Below, piece after piece: positions 8,640-17,282 of a stretch of 64,000 bases of DNA (its first letter is position 1; each line of letters opens with the position of its first letter). This DNA comes from an uncultured Pseudoxanthomonas sp. GTDB taxonomy: Bacteria > Pseudomonadota > Gammaproteobacteria > Xanthomonadales > Xanthomonadaceae. The stretch lies in NCBI GenBank assembly GCA_937975725.1, contig CALJUL010000020.1, forward strand, positions 1 through 64,000, written 5' to 3'. The notes under the pieces are model-generated. The model saw nothing but the letters and a program-made list of their open reading frames with translations. It was not told the DNA's origin and did not search any database. Made by a program: the position numbers and the translations under genes.

Positions 8640-8657
8640 GCGCGGCCGCGGCCGCGC
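8640..8657. terminator. GC palindrome between convergent genes
   Basis: The 18-base perfect palindrome GCGCGGCC-GC-GGCCGCGC begins on the last base after the lldD stop, in the 25-bp gap to the convergent hypothetical gene. It can form a strong hairpin. It has no T-run on either side, so it is at most a weak bidirectional terminator. Confidence 0.3.
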
Positions 8658-8664
8658 CGCGCCG

Positions 8665-9141
8665 TCATAGCTCGCGCTGCATGCGGCCGGCCTCGATCTG
8701 GCGCCGCGCCTCGGTGGCCTGCGATTCGGACTGCGCCGGGCTGCGGCAGACCGTGGTCGTGCGGTGGCTACCGATGGACTTCTCGCGCTTGCAGACCTGG
8801 CGCTCCTCGCCACCGGCGTCCTGTCCGGCGGCGGCGAGCGCCTGCAGCGCGTTCAAGGCTTCGGTCCGTTGCGCCGGCGTCAGTTCGGCGAGACTCTGCC
8901 TGCCTTCGATCAGCGCGAGGAGTTCGGCCTGGCGGTCGAGCAGGGCCTTGCGCTGCCTGCGCGACAGGTCGGCATAGGGCCCTTGGGCGGATTCGATCTG
9001 CGGGCGCAGGGCCTGCTGCTCGCTGCGGAGCCGGTCCAGGTCCGGCGTGCCGGGGTCGGACGCTTCCTGCGCATGCAGCGCCGGCGCGGACAGCAGGGCG
9101 AGGACGAGGAAGCGCGGCAGGCGTCGGACCGTCGGGGACAT
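8665..9141 (-). CDS. Secreted hypothetical protein, Gln/Ala-rich
   Basis: This 158-residue protein has a clear signal peptide (MSPTVRRLPRFLVLALLSAPALHAQ). The mature part is charged and helical (LRSEQQALRPQIESAQGPYADLSRRQR and similar stretches), probably a coiled coil. Two cysteines follow in EERQVCKREKSIGS and TTVCRSPAQ. The cysteine-rich tail resembles small Xanthomonadaceae periplasmic proteins of unknown function; I recognise no named domain. It lies 59 bp downstream of the fucose operon on the same strand, but a GC hairpin separates them. The function is not known. Confidence 0.7.
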   Translation of the reverse strand: MSPTVRRLPRFLVLALLSAPALHAQEASDPGTPDLDRLRSEQQALRPQIESAQGPYADLSRRQRKALLDRQAELLALIEGRQSLAELTPAQRTEALNALQALAAAGQDAGGEERQVCKREKSIGSHRTTTVCRSPAQSESQATEARRQIEAGRMQREL

Positions 9142-9174
9142 GCCGCAAGCCCCGTGAAGGGAGGGAAGGGAAGA

Positions 9175-9192
9175 CCGGGCGCCGCGGCCCGG
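9175..9192 (-). terminator. Candidate terminator of the fucose operon
   Basis: CCGGGC-GCCGCG-GCCCGG forms a 6-bp GC stem just after the permease stop on the minus strand. On that strand it is followed by the pyrimidine-rich run TCTTCCCTTCCCTCCC. The T-run is interrupted, so termination may be partial. Confidence 0.4.
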
Positions 9193-9200
9193 GCGGCGCA

Positions 9201-10442
9201 TCAGTCCAGCGGATGCCGCCGCGCGTACAGGCCGTACAGCGCGACGATGGCGAAGCACAGCGCCGGCACCCAGAATGCGGTCTCGATGTCGCGGGCGTCG
9301 GCGATGCGGCCCATGAACCACGGCACGATGGCGCCGCCCACGATGGCCATGATGATGAAGCTGGCGCCGCGCTTGGTCTGCGCGCCCAGCCCCTTCACGC
9401 CCAGCGCGAAGATGGTGGGGAACATGATCGACATGAAGAAGAACATGGCGATCAGCGCGCCCACCGAGGTCCAGCCCATCCCGGCGATCACCACGCCGCT
9501 CAGCGCCACGTTGACCACGGCGTACAGCGTGAGCAGCCGCGCCGGCGACACCGCGCCCATCAGCAGCGTGGTGAGGAAGCGCCCGGCCAGGAAGCAGCCC
9601 AGCGCCACCGACAGCAGGTAGGCGCCGCGCTCGGAGGTCAGCCCCGGCACGTGGTCCACCGCATAGTTGATGAAGAACGCGCCAGCGCCGACCTGCGCGG
9701 CCACGTAGAAGAACTGCGCGACCACCGCGAAGGTGAAGTGCCGCCGCGAGGACAGCGCCACCGCCGGCGCCGCGGGCGCATCGGCGGCCGGTCCGTCGCC
9801 GTGCACTTCGGGCATGCGCGTGCGCCAGATCAGCAGGGCGATGGCCACCACCACCGCGGCGATGGCCACGTAGATCGCCTGCACGCCGTGGCTGCCGGAC
9901 AGGCCGCCGGACGCGGCGCCGAAGAACAGCTTGCCGCCGATGATCGGCGCGACGAACGAGCCCAGGCCGTTGAACGACTGCGACAGGTTGAGCCGGCGCG
10001 CCGCGCTGTCGGCGGGGCCGAGCACGGTGACGTAGGGATTGGCCGCCGTCTCCAGGCAGGCCAGGCCGCAGGCGATCACGAACAGCGCGAACAGGAAATA
10101 CTCGAACGCGCCGGCGGCGGTGGCCGGGATGAACAGCAGCGCGCCGGCCGCGAACAGCCCCAGCCCGAGCAGGATGCCGGTCTTGTAGCCGCGCCGCTCC
10201 ATCAGCCAGGCCGCCGGCAGCGCCATCAGGAAGTAGGCGCCGAAGTAGGCCATCTGCAACAGCGCCGAGCGCGCGCGGGTGATGTCCAGGGTTTCCTGGA
10301 AGTGCTTGTTGAGCACGTCCAGCAGGCCGTAGGAGAAGCCCCACAGGAAGAACAGGCTGGTGACCAGGACGAAGGCCAGCCGGTAGCGGCCTGTGCCGTT
10401 GCCTTGCGGGGAATGGGCGGCGGAGCCGGGCAGTGCGGGCAT
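9201..10442 (-). CDS. fucP: L-fucose/proton symporter-type MFS permease
   Basis: This 413-residue protein has about twelve hydrophobic segments and belongs to the fucose-glucose-galactose-hexose (FGHS/FucP) branch of the MFS. It carries FLWGFSYGLLDVLNKHFQ near TM1 and the family signatures FGAYFLMALPA and CLETAANPYVTVLGP. It is predicted to import L-fucose across the inner membrane with protons. It is the last gene of the fucose operon, 21 bp after the mutarotase gene, which supports L-fucose over other hexoses. A second member of the same family sits at 40792. Confidence 0.88.
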   Translation of the reverse strand: MPALPGSAAHSPQGNGTGRYRLAFVLVTSLFFLWGFSYGLLDVLNKHFQETLDITRARSALLQMAYFGAYFLMALPAAWLMERRGYKTGILLGLGLFAAGALLFIPATAAGAFEYFLFALFVIACGLACLETAANPYVTVLGPADSAARRLNLSQSFNGLGSFVAPIIGGKLFFGAASGGLSGSHGVQAIYVAIAAVVVAIALLIWRTRMPEVHGDGPAADAPAAPAVALSSRRHFTFAVVAQFFYVAAQVGAGAFFINYAVDHVPGLTSERGAYLLSVALGCFLAGRFLTTLLMGAVSPARLLTLYAVVNVALSGVVIAGMGWTSVGALIAMFFFMSIMFPTIFALGVKGLGAQTKRGASFIIMAIVGGAIVPWFMGRIADARDIETAFWVPALCFAIVALYGLYARRHPLD

Positions 10443-10463
10443 GGCGGGAACTCCTGCGAGGGT

Positions 10464-10805
10464 CTACTCGGCGTCGGTGAGGCGGAAGAGGTTCTGCATC
10501 GGCGTCCACTTGGCGCCGGCCGGCGTCCAGGGCGTGGGCTTCTGGAACCGCCACATCAGTTCCTCCCATTCGCGCAGGCGCGGGTCGCCGCTCTCGGCGG
10601 CGGCCATGCGCGCGGGGTCGAACACGGCGTCGTCGGTGTCCATCACCATCACCATGCGCGTGCCCAGGCGGAAGATCTCCAGTTCGCGCACGCCCTGCGC
10701 GCGCAGGTGCGCCAGCACCTCGGGCCAGACCCGGCGGTGGTGTTCTTCGTAGGCGGCGATCAGTGCGGGATCGTCGTGCAGGTCCAGGGCCAGGCAATGG
10801 CGCAT
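10464..10805 (-). CDS. L-fucose/L-rhamnose mutarotase (RhaM/FucM type, DUF718)
   Basis: This 113-residue protein has the length and the pattern of the RhaM-like mutarotase family: an N-terminal LALDLHDDPALIAAYEEHH, a central VWPEVLAHLRAQGV, and a C-terminal KPTPWTPAGAKWTPMQNLF segment. The conserved His (EEHHRRVWPE) and Trp residues of that family are visible. It would speed anomer exchange of L-fucose before the dehydrogenase. It lies between the permease and dehydrogenase genes with gaps of only 21 and 11 bp, which supports a fucose role. Confidence 0.87.
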   Translation of the reverse strand: MRHCLALDLHDDPALIAAYEEHHRRVWPEVLAHLRAQGVRELEIFRLGTRMVMVMDTDDAVFDPARMAAAESGDPRLREWEELMWRFQKPTPWTPAGAKWTPMQNLFRLTDAE

Positions 10806-10816
10806 CGGCGGTCTCC

Positions 10817-11593
10817 TCAGGTCAGCGCGCGGTCCAGGTGGGTGTAGCCGCCGTCCACGAACAGCCACTGCCCGGTGATGTGCGACGCGCGCGCCGACAG
10901 CAGGAACGCCACGCTGTCGGCGATCTCCTCGGCCGTGGTCATGCGCCGTTCCAGCGGGATGCGGCGGGGGATGTCGGCCAGCTTGGCCTCGGGGTCGTCG
11001 AAGCCGGAGATCCAGTGCCGGTACAGCGGCGTCATCACTTCCGCCGGCACCACCGCGTTGACCCGCACGCCGTCGCCGGCCAGCGAGGCCGCCCATTCGC
11101 GGGTCAGCGACAACTGCGCGCCCTTGGACGCGCAATAGCCGCTGGTGCCGCCCTGGCCGGTGACCGCGGTCTTGGACGAGACGTTGACGATGGCGCCGCG
11201 CGCGGCCTTCAGCGCGTCCACGCACAGGTGCGCCATCACGTAGTAGTGGATCAGGTTGCGCTCCAGCGACTGCACGAACGCCTCGCGCCCGGCCTCCAGC
11301 CCTACGCCGTCGTTGACGCCGGCGTTGTTGACCAGGCCGTGCAGCGCGCCGAACTCGGCCAGCGTCGCGGCCACTGCGCGCGCGCAGGCGTCGGCGTCGG
11401 CCAGTTCCAGCAAGTGGAAGCGCGCGCGCGGCTGCGCGCGGCGCAGGGCCGCCTCGAACGCCGGGTCCAGCGCGCTGCGGCCCAGCACCACCGGGATGGC
11501 GCCCTCGCGCGCCAGCGCCAGCGAGACCGCGCCGCCGATGCCGGCGCCGCCGCCGGTCACGATCACCACTTTGTCGTGCAGTTGCAGGTCCAT
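10817..11593 (-). CDS. L-fucose dehydrogenase (SDR family)
   Basis: This 258-residue short-chain dehydrogenase has the NAD(P) motif TGGGAGIGGAV near residue 14, NNAG near residue 95 and the Ser-Tyr-Lys triad (VNVSSK... then YCASKGAQ). It would oxidise L-fucose to L-fuconolactone, the first step of the non-phosphorylative route. The start ATG at 11593 has GGAGGAC upstream. It precedes the lactonase gene by 11 bp within the operon. The operon holds a second, only distantly similar SDR (16417-17184). This one is assigned to the first step because of its closeness to mutarotase and lactonase genes; the two roles could be swapped. Confidence 0.8.
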   Translation of the reverse strand: MDLQLHDKVVIVTGGGAGIGGAVSLALAREGAIPVVLGRSALDPAFEAALRRAQPRARFHLLELADADACARAVAATLAEFGALHGLVNNAGVNDGVGLEAGREAFVQSLERNLIHYYVMAHLCVDALKAARGAIVNVSSKTAVTGQGGTSGYCASKGAQLSLTREWAASLAGDGVRVNAVVPAEVMTPLYRHWISGFDDPEAKLADIPRRIPLERRMTTAEEIADSVAFLLSARASHITGQWLFVDGGYTHLDRALT

Positions 11594-11604
11594 CCCGTCC
11601 TCCG

Positions 11605-12450
11605 TCAGGGGCGCACGCCGTAGCAGCGCGCCGCGTTGCCGCCCCACAGCCCGGCCTGTTCCGCGGCGGACAGGCGCGCGGCCCAGCCGCGCACCAGCGC
11701 GGCCACGGCGGCGTAGTCGGCGCGCAGCAGGCATACCGGCCAGTCCGATCCGAACATCAGTCTATCGGCGCCGAACGCCTCCAGCGCCGCGTCCAGGTGG
11801 CGGTGCACGGCATCGGCGTCGATGCGCGGGCCGACCACTTCGGTCACCACGCCGGACAGCTTGCACAGCACGTGCGGATGCGCGGCCGCCGCATCCAGAT
11901 GGCGCCGCCATGCGGTTTCGCCGTCGCCGCCGATCGCGGGCTTGCCCAGATGGTCGAGCACCAGCCAATGTCGGTCGTGGCGCGCGCAGAAGTCCGCCAC
12001 CGGCGCCAGTTGCGCGGGGCCGCGGACCAGGATGTCGTAGACCAGCCCCTGCTCCTGCACGGCGCGCACGCCGCGGCCGAAGCGCGCGTCGGCCAGGGTG
12101 GTGGCCACGTCGGGATCGTCCTGCAGCAGGTGGCGCACGCCGGCGAAGCGCGGTTGCGCACGCCAGTGCGCCAGCCGTTCCGCCGCATCGCCGGCGAACA
12201 GGTCCACCCAGCCCACCACCGCGGCGATGCGCGGATGGCGCTGCGCCAGTTCCAGCAGGAAGGCGTTCTCGGTTTCGTCGGCGCGCGCCTGCACGGCGAT
12301 GCAGGCGTCGATGCCGGCGGCGTCGAGCAGCGGCAGCAGGTCGTCCGGCAGCCGGTCGCGCCGCAGCGCGTCCATGCCGGCGCCCATCCACGGATAGTCC
12401 TGCGCCGCGTAGCGCCAGAAATGCTGGTGGGCGTCGATGCGCACGGTCAC
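11605..12450 (-). CDS. L-fuconolactonase, amidohydrolase family
   Basis: This 281-residue amidohydrolase-2-type protein begins with the metal motif DAHQHFW and continues with VLDHLGKP and the late FGSDWPV motif carrying the metal Asp. This is the pattern of L-fuconolactone and L-rhamnonolactone hydrolases (COG3618). It opens the lactone formed by the fucose dehydrogenase to L-fuconate. The start is the GTG at 12450, whose GTGA overlaps the stop of the upstream fucosidase gene; a second GTG lies two codons in. The order SDR-lactonase-dehydratase matches the L-fuconate pathway known from Xanthomonas campestris. Confidence 0.88.
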   Translation of the reverse strand: MTVRIDAHQHFWRYAAQDYPWMGAGMDALRRDRLPDDLLPLLDAAGIDACIAVQARADETENAFLLELAQRHPRIAAVVGWVDLFAGDAAERLAHWRAQPRFAGVRHLLQDDPDVATTLADARFGRGVRAVQEQGLVYDILVRGPAQLAPVADFCARHDRHWLVLDHLGKPAIGGDGETAWRRHLDAAAAHPHVLCKLSGVVTEVVGPRIDADAVHRHLDAALEAFGADRLMFGSDWPVCLLRADYAAVAALVRGWAARLSAAEQAGLWGGNAARCYGVRP

Positions 12451-14219
12451 GGCGCCGGGTCCGGGCGCGGCGAAACGGTGGCGGCGGCGAAGCGCAGTTC
12501 CAGGTCCTGCGCCGGGTAGTCCGGCGCGGCCAGTTCCACGCTGACCGGGAAGGCGCCGGCGCCGGGCAGCGCGAACGGCCCGATGGCCTGCGTGCGCAGC
12601 GCCGCGGCGTCGGCTTCCAGCCGGTGGTCGCCGACGCGGACGAGGTAGCGTCGTCCGTCCGGCGCCTGCACGCCGTCGAAGCGCAGCCACACCGCTTCGT
12701 GCGGCGCCTGCGTGCGCAGCGTCGCGTGCAGCGACACGGTGGTCGCGCGCTGGGTGCGGTAGCCGCTGCCGAAGGCGAAGCTGGTGCCCGGCCGCCATGC
12801 CGAGGCCGGCAGCGCGGCTTCGCTCGAGGCCGGCAACGCGACCGCGCCGGGCAGCACGCTCCGTAGCGGTCCGTCCAGTTCCAGCCGCAGCACCGGCAGC
12901 ACCGGATCGGGCGCCTGCACGGGCAGGTCGATCACCACGTCGTCGCCGTGGCGGCGCCAAGCCAGCGGCGCGCCGTCGCCGCCGGCCACGCGCACCGCGC
13001 GCGGATCGGTGGCCAGGCCGGCGACGGTCAGCGCGCCGCCGCGCCAGTCGCGCACGAACAGGTACAGCGCGCCGTCGTCGGCCAGGGTGCTGCCCCAGGG
13101 CTGCGGCGGCAGGCCGCTGGGACGCGCGTCGAGGGCGGCGTTGCCGTGGCGGCGCAGCCACTGGCCGACGCCGCGCAGCACGTCGGCCTCGAACGGCACC
13201 ACCGCGCCGTCGCCCATCGGGCCGATGTTGAGCAGGTAGTTGCCGCCGGCCGCGCGCGCCTGCGCCAGACCGTTGGCGAGTTCGCGCACCTTGCCCGGCA
13301 GGTCGTCGCGCGCCTGCCAGCGGCGGTAGCCCCAGGTGGCGTGGTAGATCGAGGCCGGCACTTCGAACGGCGGCTGCATGGTCGGCGGCGGGGCTTCGTT
13401 GTCGCCCAGGGTGACGAAGTCGCCGGCGTTGTTCCAGATGCGGCCGTTGATCGCCGCGCCGGGCTGCAGCCGGCGCACGATGCCGGCGAAGCGGCGGCTC
13501 TGCTCCGGCGTGGGCGCGGCCATGTCGAACCAGACTTCGCTGATCGGCCCGTAGCGGGTCATCAGTTCGGTGAGCTGCTGCTCGATCAGCGGCTCCATCG
13601 CCGGCGGAATGGGATTGCTGTTGCTGTCGACCTCCATCTCGTGGCCGGCGTGCCAGTCCACCAGCGAGAAGTACACGCCGAAGCCCAGGCCCATCCTGCG
13701 GCAGGCGTCGGCCAGCAGCCGGAGCGGGTCCTTGCCGAACGGCGTGCGCTCGACCACGTCGTAGTTGGTGGACGCGGTGTCGAACATGGCGAAGCCGTCG
13801 TGGTGCTTGCTGGTGACCACGATGTAGCGCGCGCCGGCGTCGCGGGCCAGGCCGCAGATCGCGTCGGCGTCGAACCGGGGCGCGGCGAAGCGTTCGGCGA
13901 CCCGGGCGTAGTCGGCGGGCGGGATCTTCGCCCAGCCCTGGATCTGTTCCGAATAGCCGCGCGCGACCGGCTTGCCCTGCCACTCGCCGCCGAGTTCGGA
14001 ATACAGGCCCCAGTGCACGAACATGCCGTAGCCCAGCGCGTGCCAGCGGGCGAGGCGGTCGTCGGGGGTGGGCGCGGGTGCAGTGGCGGGCGCGGGCGTT
14101 CCGGCGGCCGTCTCGCCGGCGGCGGCCGGCGCTTCCCGACGGCAGCCCGCGGCCAGCGCGGCGCCGGCCAGCAGCAGCGCCAGGGCCGGCGCGGCGGCGC
14201 GACGTGCGGCGAAGTTCAC
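12447..14219 (-). CDS. GH29 alpha-L-fucosidase, probable lipoprotein
   Basis: The 590-residue protein starts with GTG. It has an N-terminal hydrophobic segment ending ALAAGC, a plausible but imperfect lipobox (C26), then a low-complexity Ala/Pro/Thr linker. The GH29 barrel (about 55-370) has FVHWGLYS, SKHHDGFAMF and the nucleophile Asp in EVWFDMAAP (about D232). The NYLLNIGPMGDG motif follows, then beta-sandwich segments to the end. It would release alpha-L-fucose at the cell surface or in the periplasm. The gene is embedded in the fucose catabolic operon with GTGA overlaps at both ends. Three other GH29 proteins in the window differ clearly from it, so each probably prefers a different linkage. 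Confidence 0.9.
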   Translation of the reverse strand: MNFAARRAAAPALALLLAGAALAAGCRREAPAAAGETAAGTPAPATAPAPTPDDRLARWHALGYGMFVHWGLYSELGGEWQGKPVARGYSEQIQGWAKIPPADYARVAERFAAPRFDADAICGLARDAGARYIVVTSKHHDGFAMFDTASTNYDVVERTPFGKDPLRLLADACRRMGLGFGVYFSLVDWHAGHEMEVDSNSNPIPPAMEPLIEQQLTELMTRYGPISEVWFDMAAPTPEQSRRFAGIVRRLQPGAAINGRIWNNAGDFVTLGDNEAPPPTMQPPFEVPASIYHATWGYRRWQARDDLPGKVRELANGLAQARAAGGNYLLNIGPMGDGAVVPFEADVLRGVGQWLRRHGNAALDARPSGLPPQPWGSTLADDGALYLFVRDWRGGALTVAGLATDPRAVRVAGGDGAPLAWRRHGDDVVIDLPVQAPDPVLPVLRLELDGPLRSVLPGAVALPASSEAALPASAWRPGTSFAFGSGYRTQRATTVSLHATLRTQAPHEAVWLRFDGVQAPDGRRYLVRVGDHRLEADAAALRTQAIGPFALPGAGAFPVSVELAAPDYPAQDLELRFAAATVSPRPDPAP

Positions 14220-15547
14220 GCCGCGCCGCCGGCGTGGGCGGCGCCGTCCGGGTGGCGGTAGCGGCGGCGGCTGTCGTCCTTCATGGTGATGGAGAAGCCC
14301 GGGGCGGTTGGCGGCATGTAGGCGGCGTCGCGGATGAGGCAGGGATCGACGAAGTGCTCGTGCAGGTGGTCCACGTATTCCACCACGCGGCCCTCGCGGG
14401 TGCCGGCGATGCACACGTAGTCGATCATCGCCAGGTGCTGCACGTATTCGCACAGGCCCACGCCGCCGGCGTGCGGACACACCGGCAGGCCGTACTTGGC
14501 GGCCAGCAGCAGGATGGCCAGCACTTCGTTCACGCCGCCCACGCGGCAGGCGTCGATCTGCACCACGTCGATGGCGCCGCCGGCGATGAACTGCTTGAAC
14601 AGGATGCGGTTCTGGCACATCTCGCCGGTGGCGACCTGCACCGGGGCCACGCCCTGGCGGATGGCGCGGTGGCCGGCCACGTCGTCGGGGCTGGTGGGTT
14701 CCTCGATGAACCACGGCCGGGCGAAGGCCAGTTCGCGCACCCAGTCGATGGCCTGGCCGACTTCCCAGATCTGGTTGGCGTCGATCATCAGCCGGCGGTC
14801 CGGGCCCAGCACTTCGCGCGCGATGCGCACGCGGCGGATGTCGTCCTGCAGGTCGCGGCCGACCTTGAGCTTGACGTGGTCGAAGCCGGCGTCCACCGCT
14901 TCCTGGCAGAGCCGGCGCAGCTTCTCGTCCGGATAGCCCAGCCAGCCGGCGGAGGTGGTGTAGCAGGAATAGCCTTCGCGCTCGAGCGTGGCGATGCGCC
15001 CGGCCTTGCCGTCCGCGCGCGCGCGCAGCAGGGCCAGCGCTTCGTCCTCGGTCAGCGCGTCGGTGAGGTAGCGGAAGTCCACGCAGCGCACCAGTTGTTC
15101 GGGCGTCATGTCCGCCACCAGCCGCCAGACCGGCTTGCCCTCGGCCTTGGCCCACAGGTCCCAGACCGCGTTGACCACCGCGCCGGTGGCCAGGTGCATG
15201 GCGCCCTTGTCCGGGCCGATCCAGCGCAACTGGCTGTCGGAGGTGACGTGGCGCCAGAAGCGCCCCGGGTCCTGCGCCACCCCGTCCAGTTCCAGCCCCA
15301 CCACTAGGTGGCGCAGCGCTTCGATGGCCGCGCAGCACACTTCGTTGCCGCGGCCGATGGTGAAGGTCAGGCCGTGGCCTTCCAGCCCGGGCCGCGAGGT
15401 CTCCAGCACCACGTAGGCGGCGGAATAGTCCGGGTCCGGGTTCATCGCGTCCGACCCGTCCAGGTGCTGCGAGGTCGGGAAGCGCAGGTCCTCGACCCGC
15501 AGGCCGGTGATGCGCACACCGGCGGTGCCCACGGGAGCGGCGTTCAT
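14216..15547 (-). CDS. L-fuconate dehydratase, enolase superfamily
   Basis: This 443-residue enolase-superfamily enzyme dehydrates L-fuconate to 2-keto-3-deoxy-L-fuconate. The Lys-x-Lys pair is in HVKLKVG (K226, K228), and metal ligands are in MIDANQ (D256), WFIEEP (E282) and VATGEM (E309). The general-base His lies in PVCPHAGGVGLCEY (H359). The N-terminal capping domain has the fuconate-dehydratase style opening LRFPTSQHLDGSDAMNPDPD (positions 21-40). This family was characterised biochemically from X. campestris. ATG 15547 overlaps the stop of the upstream FAH gene (ATGA). Confidence 0.95.
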   Translation of the reverse strand: MNAAPVGTAGVRITGLRVEDLRFPTSQHLDGSDAMNPDPDYSAAYVVLETSRPGLEGHGLTFTIGRGNEVCCAAIEALRHLVVGLELDGVAQDPGRFWRHVTSDSQLRWIGPDKGAMHLATGAVVNAVWDLWAKAEGKPVWRLVADMTPEQLVRCVDFRYLTDALTEDEALALLRARADGKAGRIATLEREGYSCYTTSAGWLGYPDEKLRRLCQEAVDAGFDHVKLKVGRDLQDDIRRVRIAREVLGPDRRLMIDANQIWEVGQAIDWVRELAFARPWFIEEPTSPDDVAGHRAIRQGVAPVQVATGEMCQNRILFKQFIAGGAIDVVQIDACRVGGVNEVLAILLLAAKYGLPVCPHAGGVGLCEYVQHLAMIDYVCIAGTREGRVVEYVDHLHEHFVDPCLIRDAAYMPPTAPGFSITMKDDSRRRYRHPDGAAHAGGAA

Positions 15548-16386
15548 GCCTGCACCACCTTCTGGCGCTGCTCGCCTAGCCCGGCGATGCCCAGGCGCAT
15601 GGTCTGCCCCGCGCGCAGGTAGACCGGCGGCTTCTGCCCCAGGCCCACGCCCGGCGGCGTGCCGGTGGAGATCACGTCGCCCGGCCGCAGGCTCATGAAG
15701 CGGCTCAGGTAGCTGACCAGGAAGGGGATGCGGAACACCATCGTGCGGGTGTTGCCATCCTGGTAGCGGTGGCCGTCCACCTCCAGCCACAGGTCCAGCG
15801 CGTGCGGGTCGGGAATCTCGTCGGCGGTGACCAGCCAGGGGCCGAGCGGGCCGAAGGTGTCGCAGCCCTTGCCCTTGTCCCAGGTGCCGGTGCCTTCGAG
15901 CTGGAACTCGCGCTCGGACACGTCGTTGACCACGCAGTAGCCGGCCACGTGGTCCATCGCGTCGGCCTCGGCGATGTAGCGGCCGCCGCGGCCGATCACC
16001 ACGCCCAGTTCCACTTCCCAGTCGGTCTTGCGCGAGCCGCGCGGGATCTGCACGTCGTCGTCCGGGCCGCAGATGGCGCTGGTCCACTTGTTGAACACCA
16101 CCGGCTCGGCCGGCACCTGCGCGCCGGTCTCGGCGGCGTGGTCGGAGTAGTTCAGGCCGATGCAGACGAACTTGCCCACCCGCCCCACGCAGGGGCCCAG
16201 GCGCGGCGCGCCCTCCACCCGCGGCAGCGTGGCCGGGTCCAGCGCGCGCAGGAGTTGCAGGCTCTCGGGCGCGAGCGCGTCGCCGGCGATGTCGGCGACC
16301 ACCGCCGACAGATCGCGCAGGTGCCCCTGTCCGTCCAGCAGTCCCGGCTTTTCCGCGCCGTGCGGGCCGTAGCGCAACAGTTTCAT
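15544..16386 (-). CDS. FAH-family hydrolase, probable 2,4-diketo-3-deoxy-L-fuconate hydrolase
   Basis: The 280-residue protein is a fumarylacetoacetate hydrolase-family member. It carries the FVCIGLNYSDHAAE opening of the catalytic domain, metal ligands in DWEVELGVVIG, a further Asp in YCVVNDVSERE, and the closing RPGDVISTGTPPGVG motif. In the X. campestris fucose pathway an enzyme of this family cleaves 2,4-diketo-3-deoxy-L-fuconate to pyruvate and L-lactate. Its position between fuconate dehydratase and the second SDR fits that role. A hydratase or decarboxylase activity is possible in the family but less likely here. Confidence 0.87.
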   Translation of the reverse strand: MKLLRYGPHGAEKPGLLDGQGHLRDLSAVVADIAGDALAPESLQLLRALDPATLPRVEGAPRLGPCVGRVGKFVCIGLNYSDHAAETGAQVPAEPVVFNKWTSAICGPDDDVQIPRGSRKTDWEVELGVVIGRGGRYIAEADAMDHVAGYCVVNDVSEREFQLEGTGTWDKGKGCDTFGPLGPWLVTADEIPDPHALDLWLEVDGHRYQDGNTRTMVFRIPFLVSYLSRFMSLRPGDVISTGTPPGVGLGQKPPVYLRAGQTMRLGIAGLGEQRQKVVQA

Positions 16387-16416
16387 GCCTGTGGGTTCCT
16401 TGGTTGGTCCGGGCCG

Positions 16417-17184
16417 CTAGTTGATCCAGCCGCCGTCGATGACGTGGGTGGTGCCGGTGGTGAAGGCGGATTCGTCGCCGGCCAGGTGCACCGCCAGCGC
16501 GGCGATCTCTTCGGCGCGCCCCAGCCGTCCCATCGGCTGGCGCCCGACGAAGGCGGCCTGCACCGCCTCCACGCTGCTGCCCTGCTGGCGCGCCTGCTCG
16601 GCGATGCGCGCCTCCAGCGACGGCGAGCCCACCGTGCCCGGGCAGATCGCGTTGCAGCGCACGCCGCGGCCGACGAAGTCCGCCGCCACCGCCTTGGTCA
16701 GGCCGATCACCGCGGCCTTGGTGGTGCCGTAGATGAAGCGGTTGGGCACGCCCTTGATGCTGGAGGCCACCGAGGCGACGTTGATGATCGAGCCGCCGCC
16801 GCGCGCCAGCATGCCCGGCAGCACGGCGCGGATCAGGTGGAACATCGAGCCGACGTTGAGCTGCCAGGCGGAGTTCCATTCCTGCTCGCTCGCGTCCAGG
16901 ATGCTGCCGCTGTGCACGTAGCCGGCACAGTTGAACAGCACGTCCACCGCGTCGCCCGCGCCGCCGTGGCGGGCGCCCAGCGCGGCGATGGCGGCGACGT
17001 CGGTCACGTCCAGGTGCAGGGGGACGAGGGCGTCGCCGGCTTCTTCGCGCAGGCCGTCCAGGGCGTCCCGGTTGATGTCGGCGGCGATCACCCGCGCGCC
17101 TTCGCGGACGAAGGCCAGCGCGGTGGCGCGGCCGATGCCCTGGGCGGCGGCGGTGACCAGGGCGTGTTTGCCTTGCAGGCGCAT
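16417..17184 (-). CDS. 2-keto-3-deoxy-L-fuconate 4-dehydrogenase (SDR)
   Basis: The 255-residue short-chain dehydrogenase has VTAAAQGIGRATA (Rossmann glycine motif, residues 10-22), FNCAGYVHSG in place of the usual NNAG, and the catalytic Ser-Tyr-Lys in VASVASS and FIYGTTKAAVIG. SDRs of this type, close to R-2-hydroxybutyrate dehydrogenases, oxidise C4 of 2-keto-3-deoxy-L-fuconate in the Xanthomonas route. It is the first gene of the fucose operon, directly downstream of the divergent control region. ATG 17184 was chosen for length; the open frame continues 22 codons upstream across the operator. Confidence 0.87.
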   Translation of the reverse strand: MRLQGKHALVTAAAQGIGRATALAFVREGARVIAADINRDALDGLREEAGDALVPLHLDVTDVAAIAALGARHGGAGDAVDVLFNCAGYVHSGSILDASEQEWNSAWQLNVGSMFHLIRAVLPGMLARGGGSIINVASVASSIKGVPNRFIYGTTKAAVIGLTKAVAADFVGRGVRCNAICPGTVGSPSLEARIAEQARQQGSSVEAVQAAFVGRQPMGRLGRAEEIAALAVHLAGDESAFTTGTTHVIDGGWIN

Positions 17185-17206
17185 GGGGGTCGGGCTCCGG
17201 GGGTAG

Positions 17207-17229
17207 ATTGGTCCAGCGGTTGGACCAAT
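17207..17229. promoter_or_regulatory. Inverted repeat ATTGGTCCA-N5-TGGACCAAT, candidate operator
   Basis: A perfect 9-bp inverted repeat with a 5-bp spacer (GCGGT) lies in the 98-bp gap between the divergent fucose operon and the plus-strand glycosidase operon. It contains the core GGTTGGACCAAT also found at 30328-30342 and, in shorter form, at 30717-30727. FadR/LldR-type proteins bind T-GGT-N3-ACC-A sites, so the regulator at 6739 is the natural candidate. One site here could control both operons. Confidence 0.68.
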
Positions 17230-17282
17230 GCTATCGTGAGTCGGGCCCATTGCAAACGGGCGAAGACACGAGGCGAGGTCCG

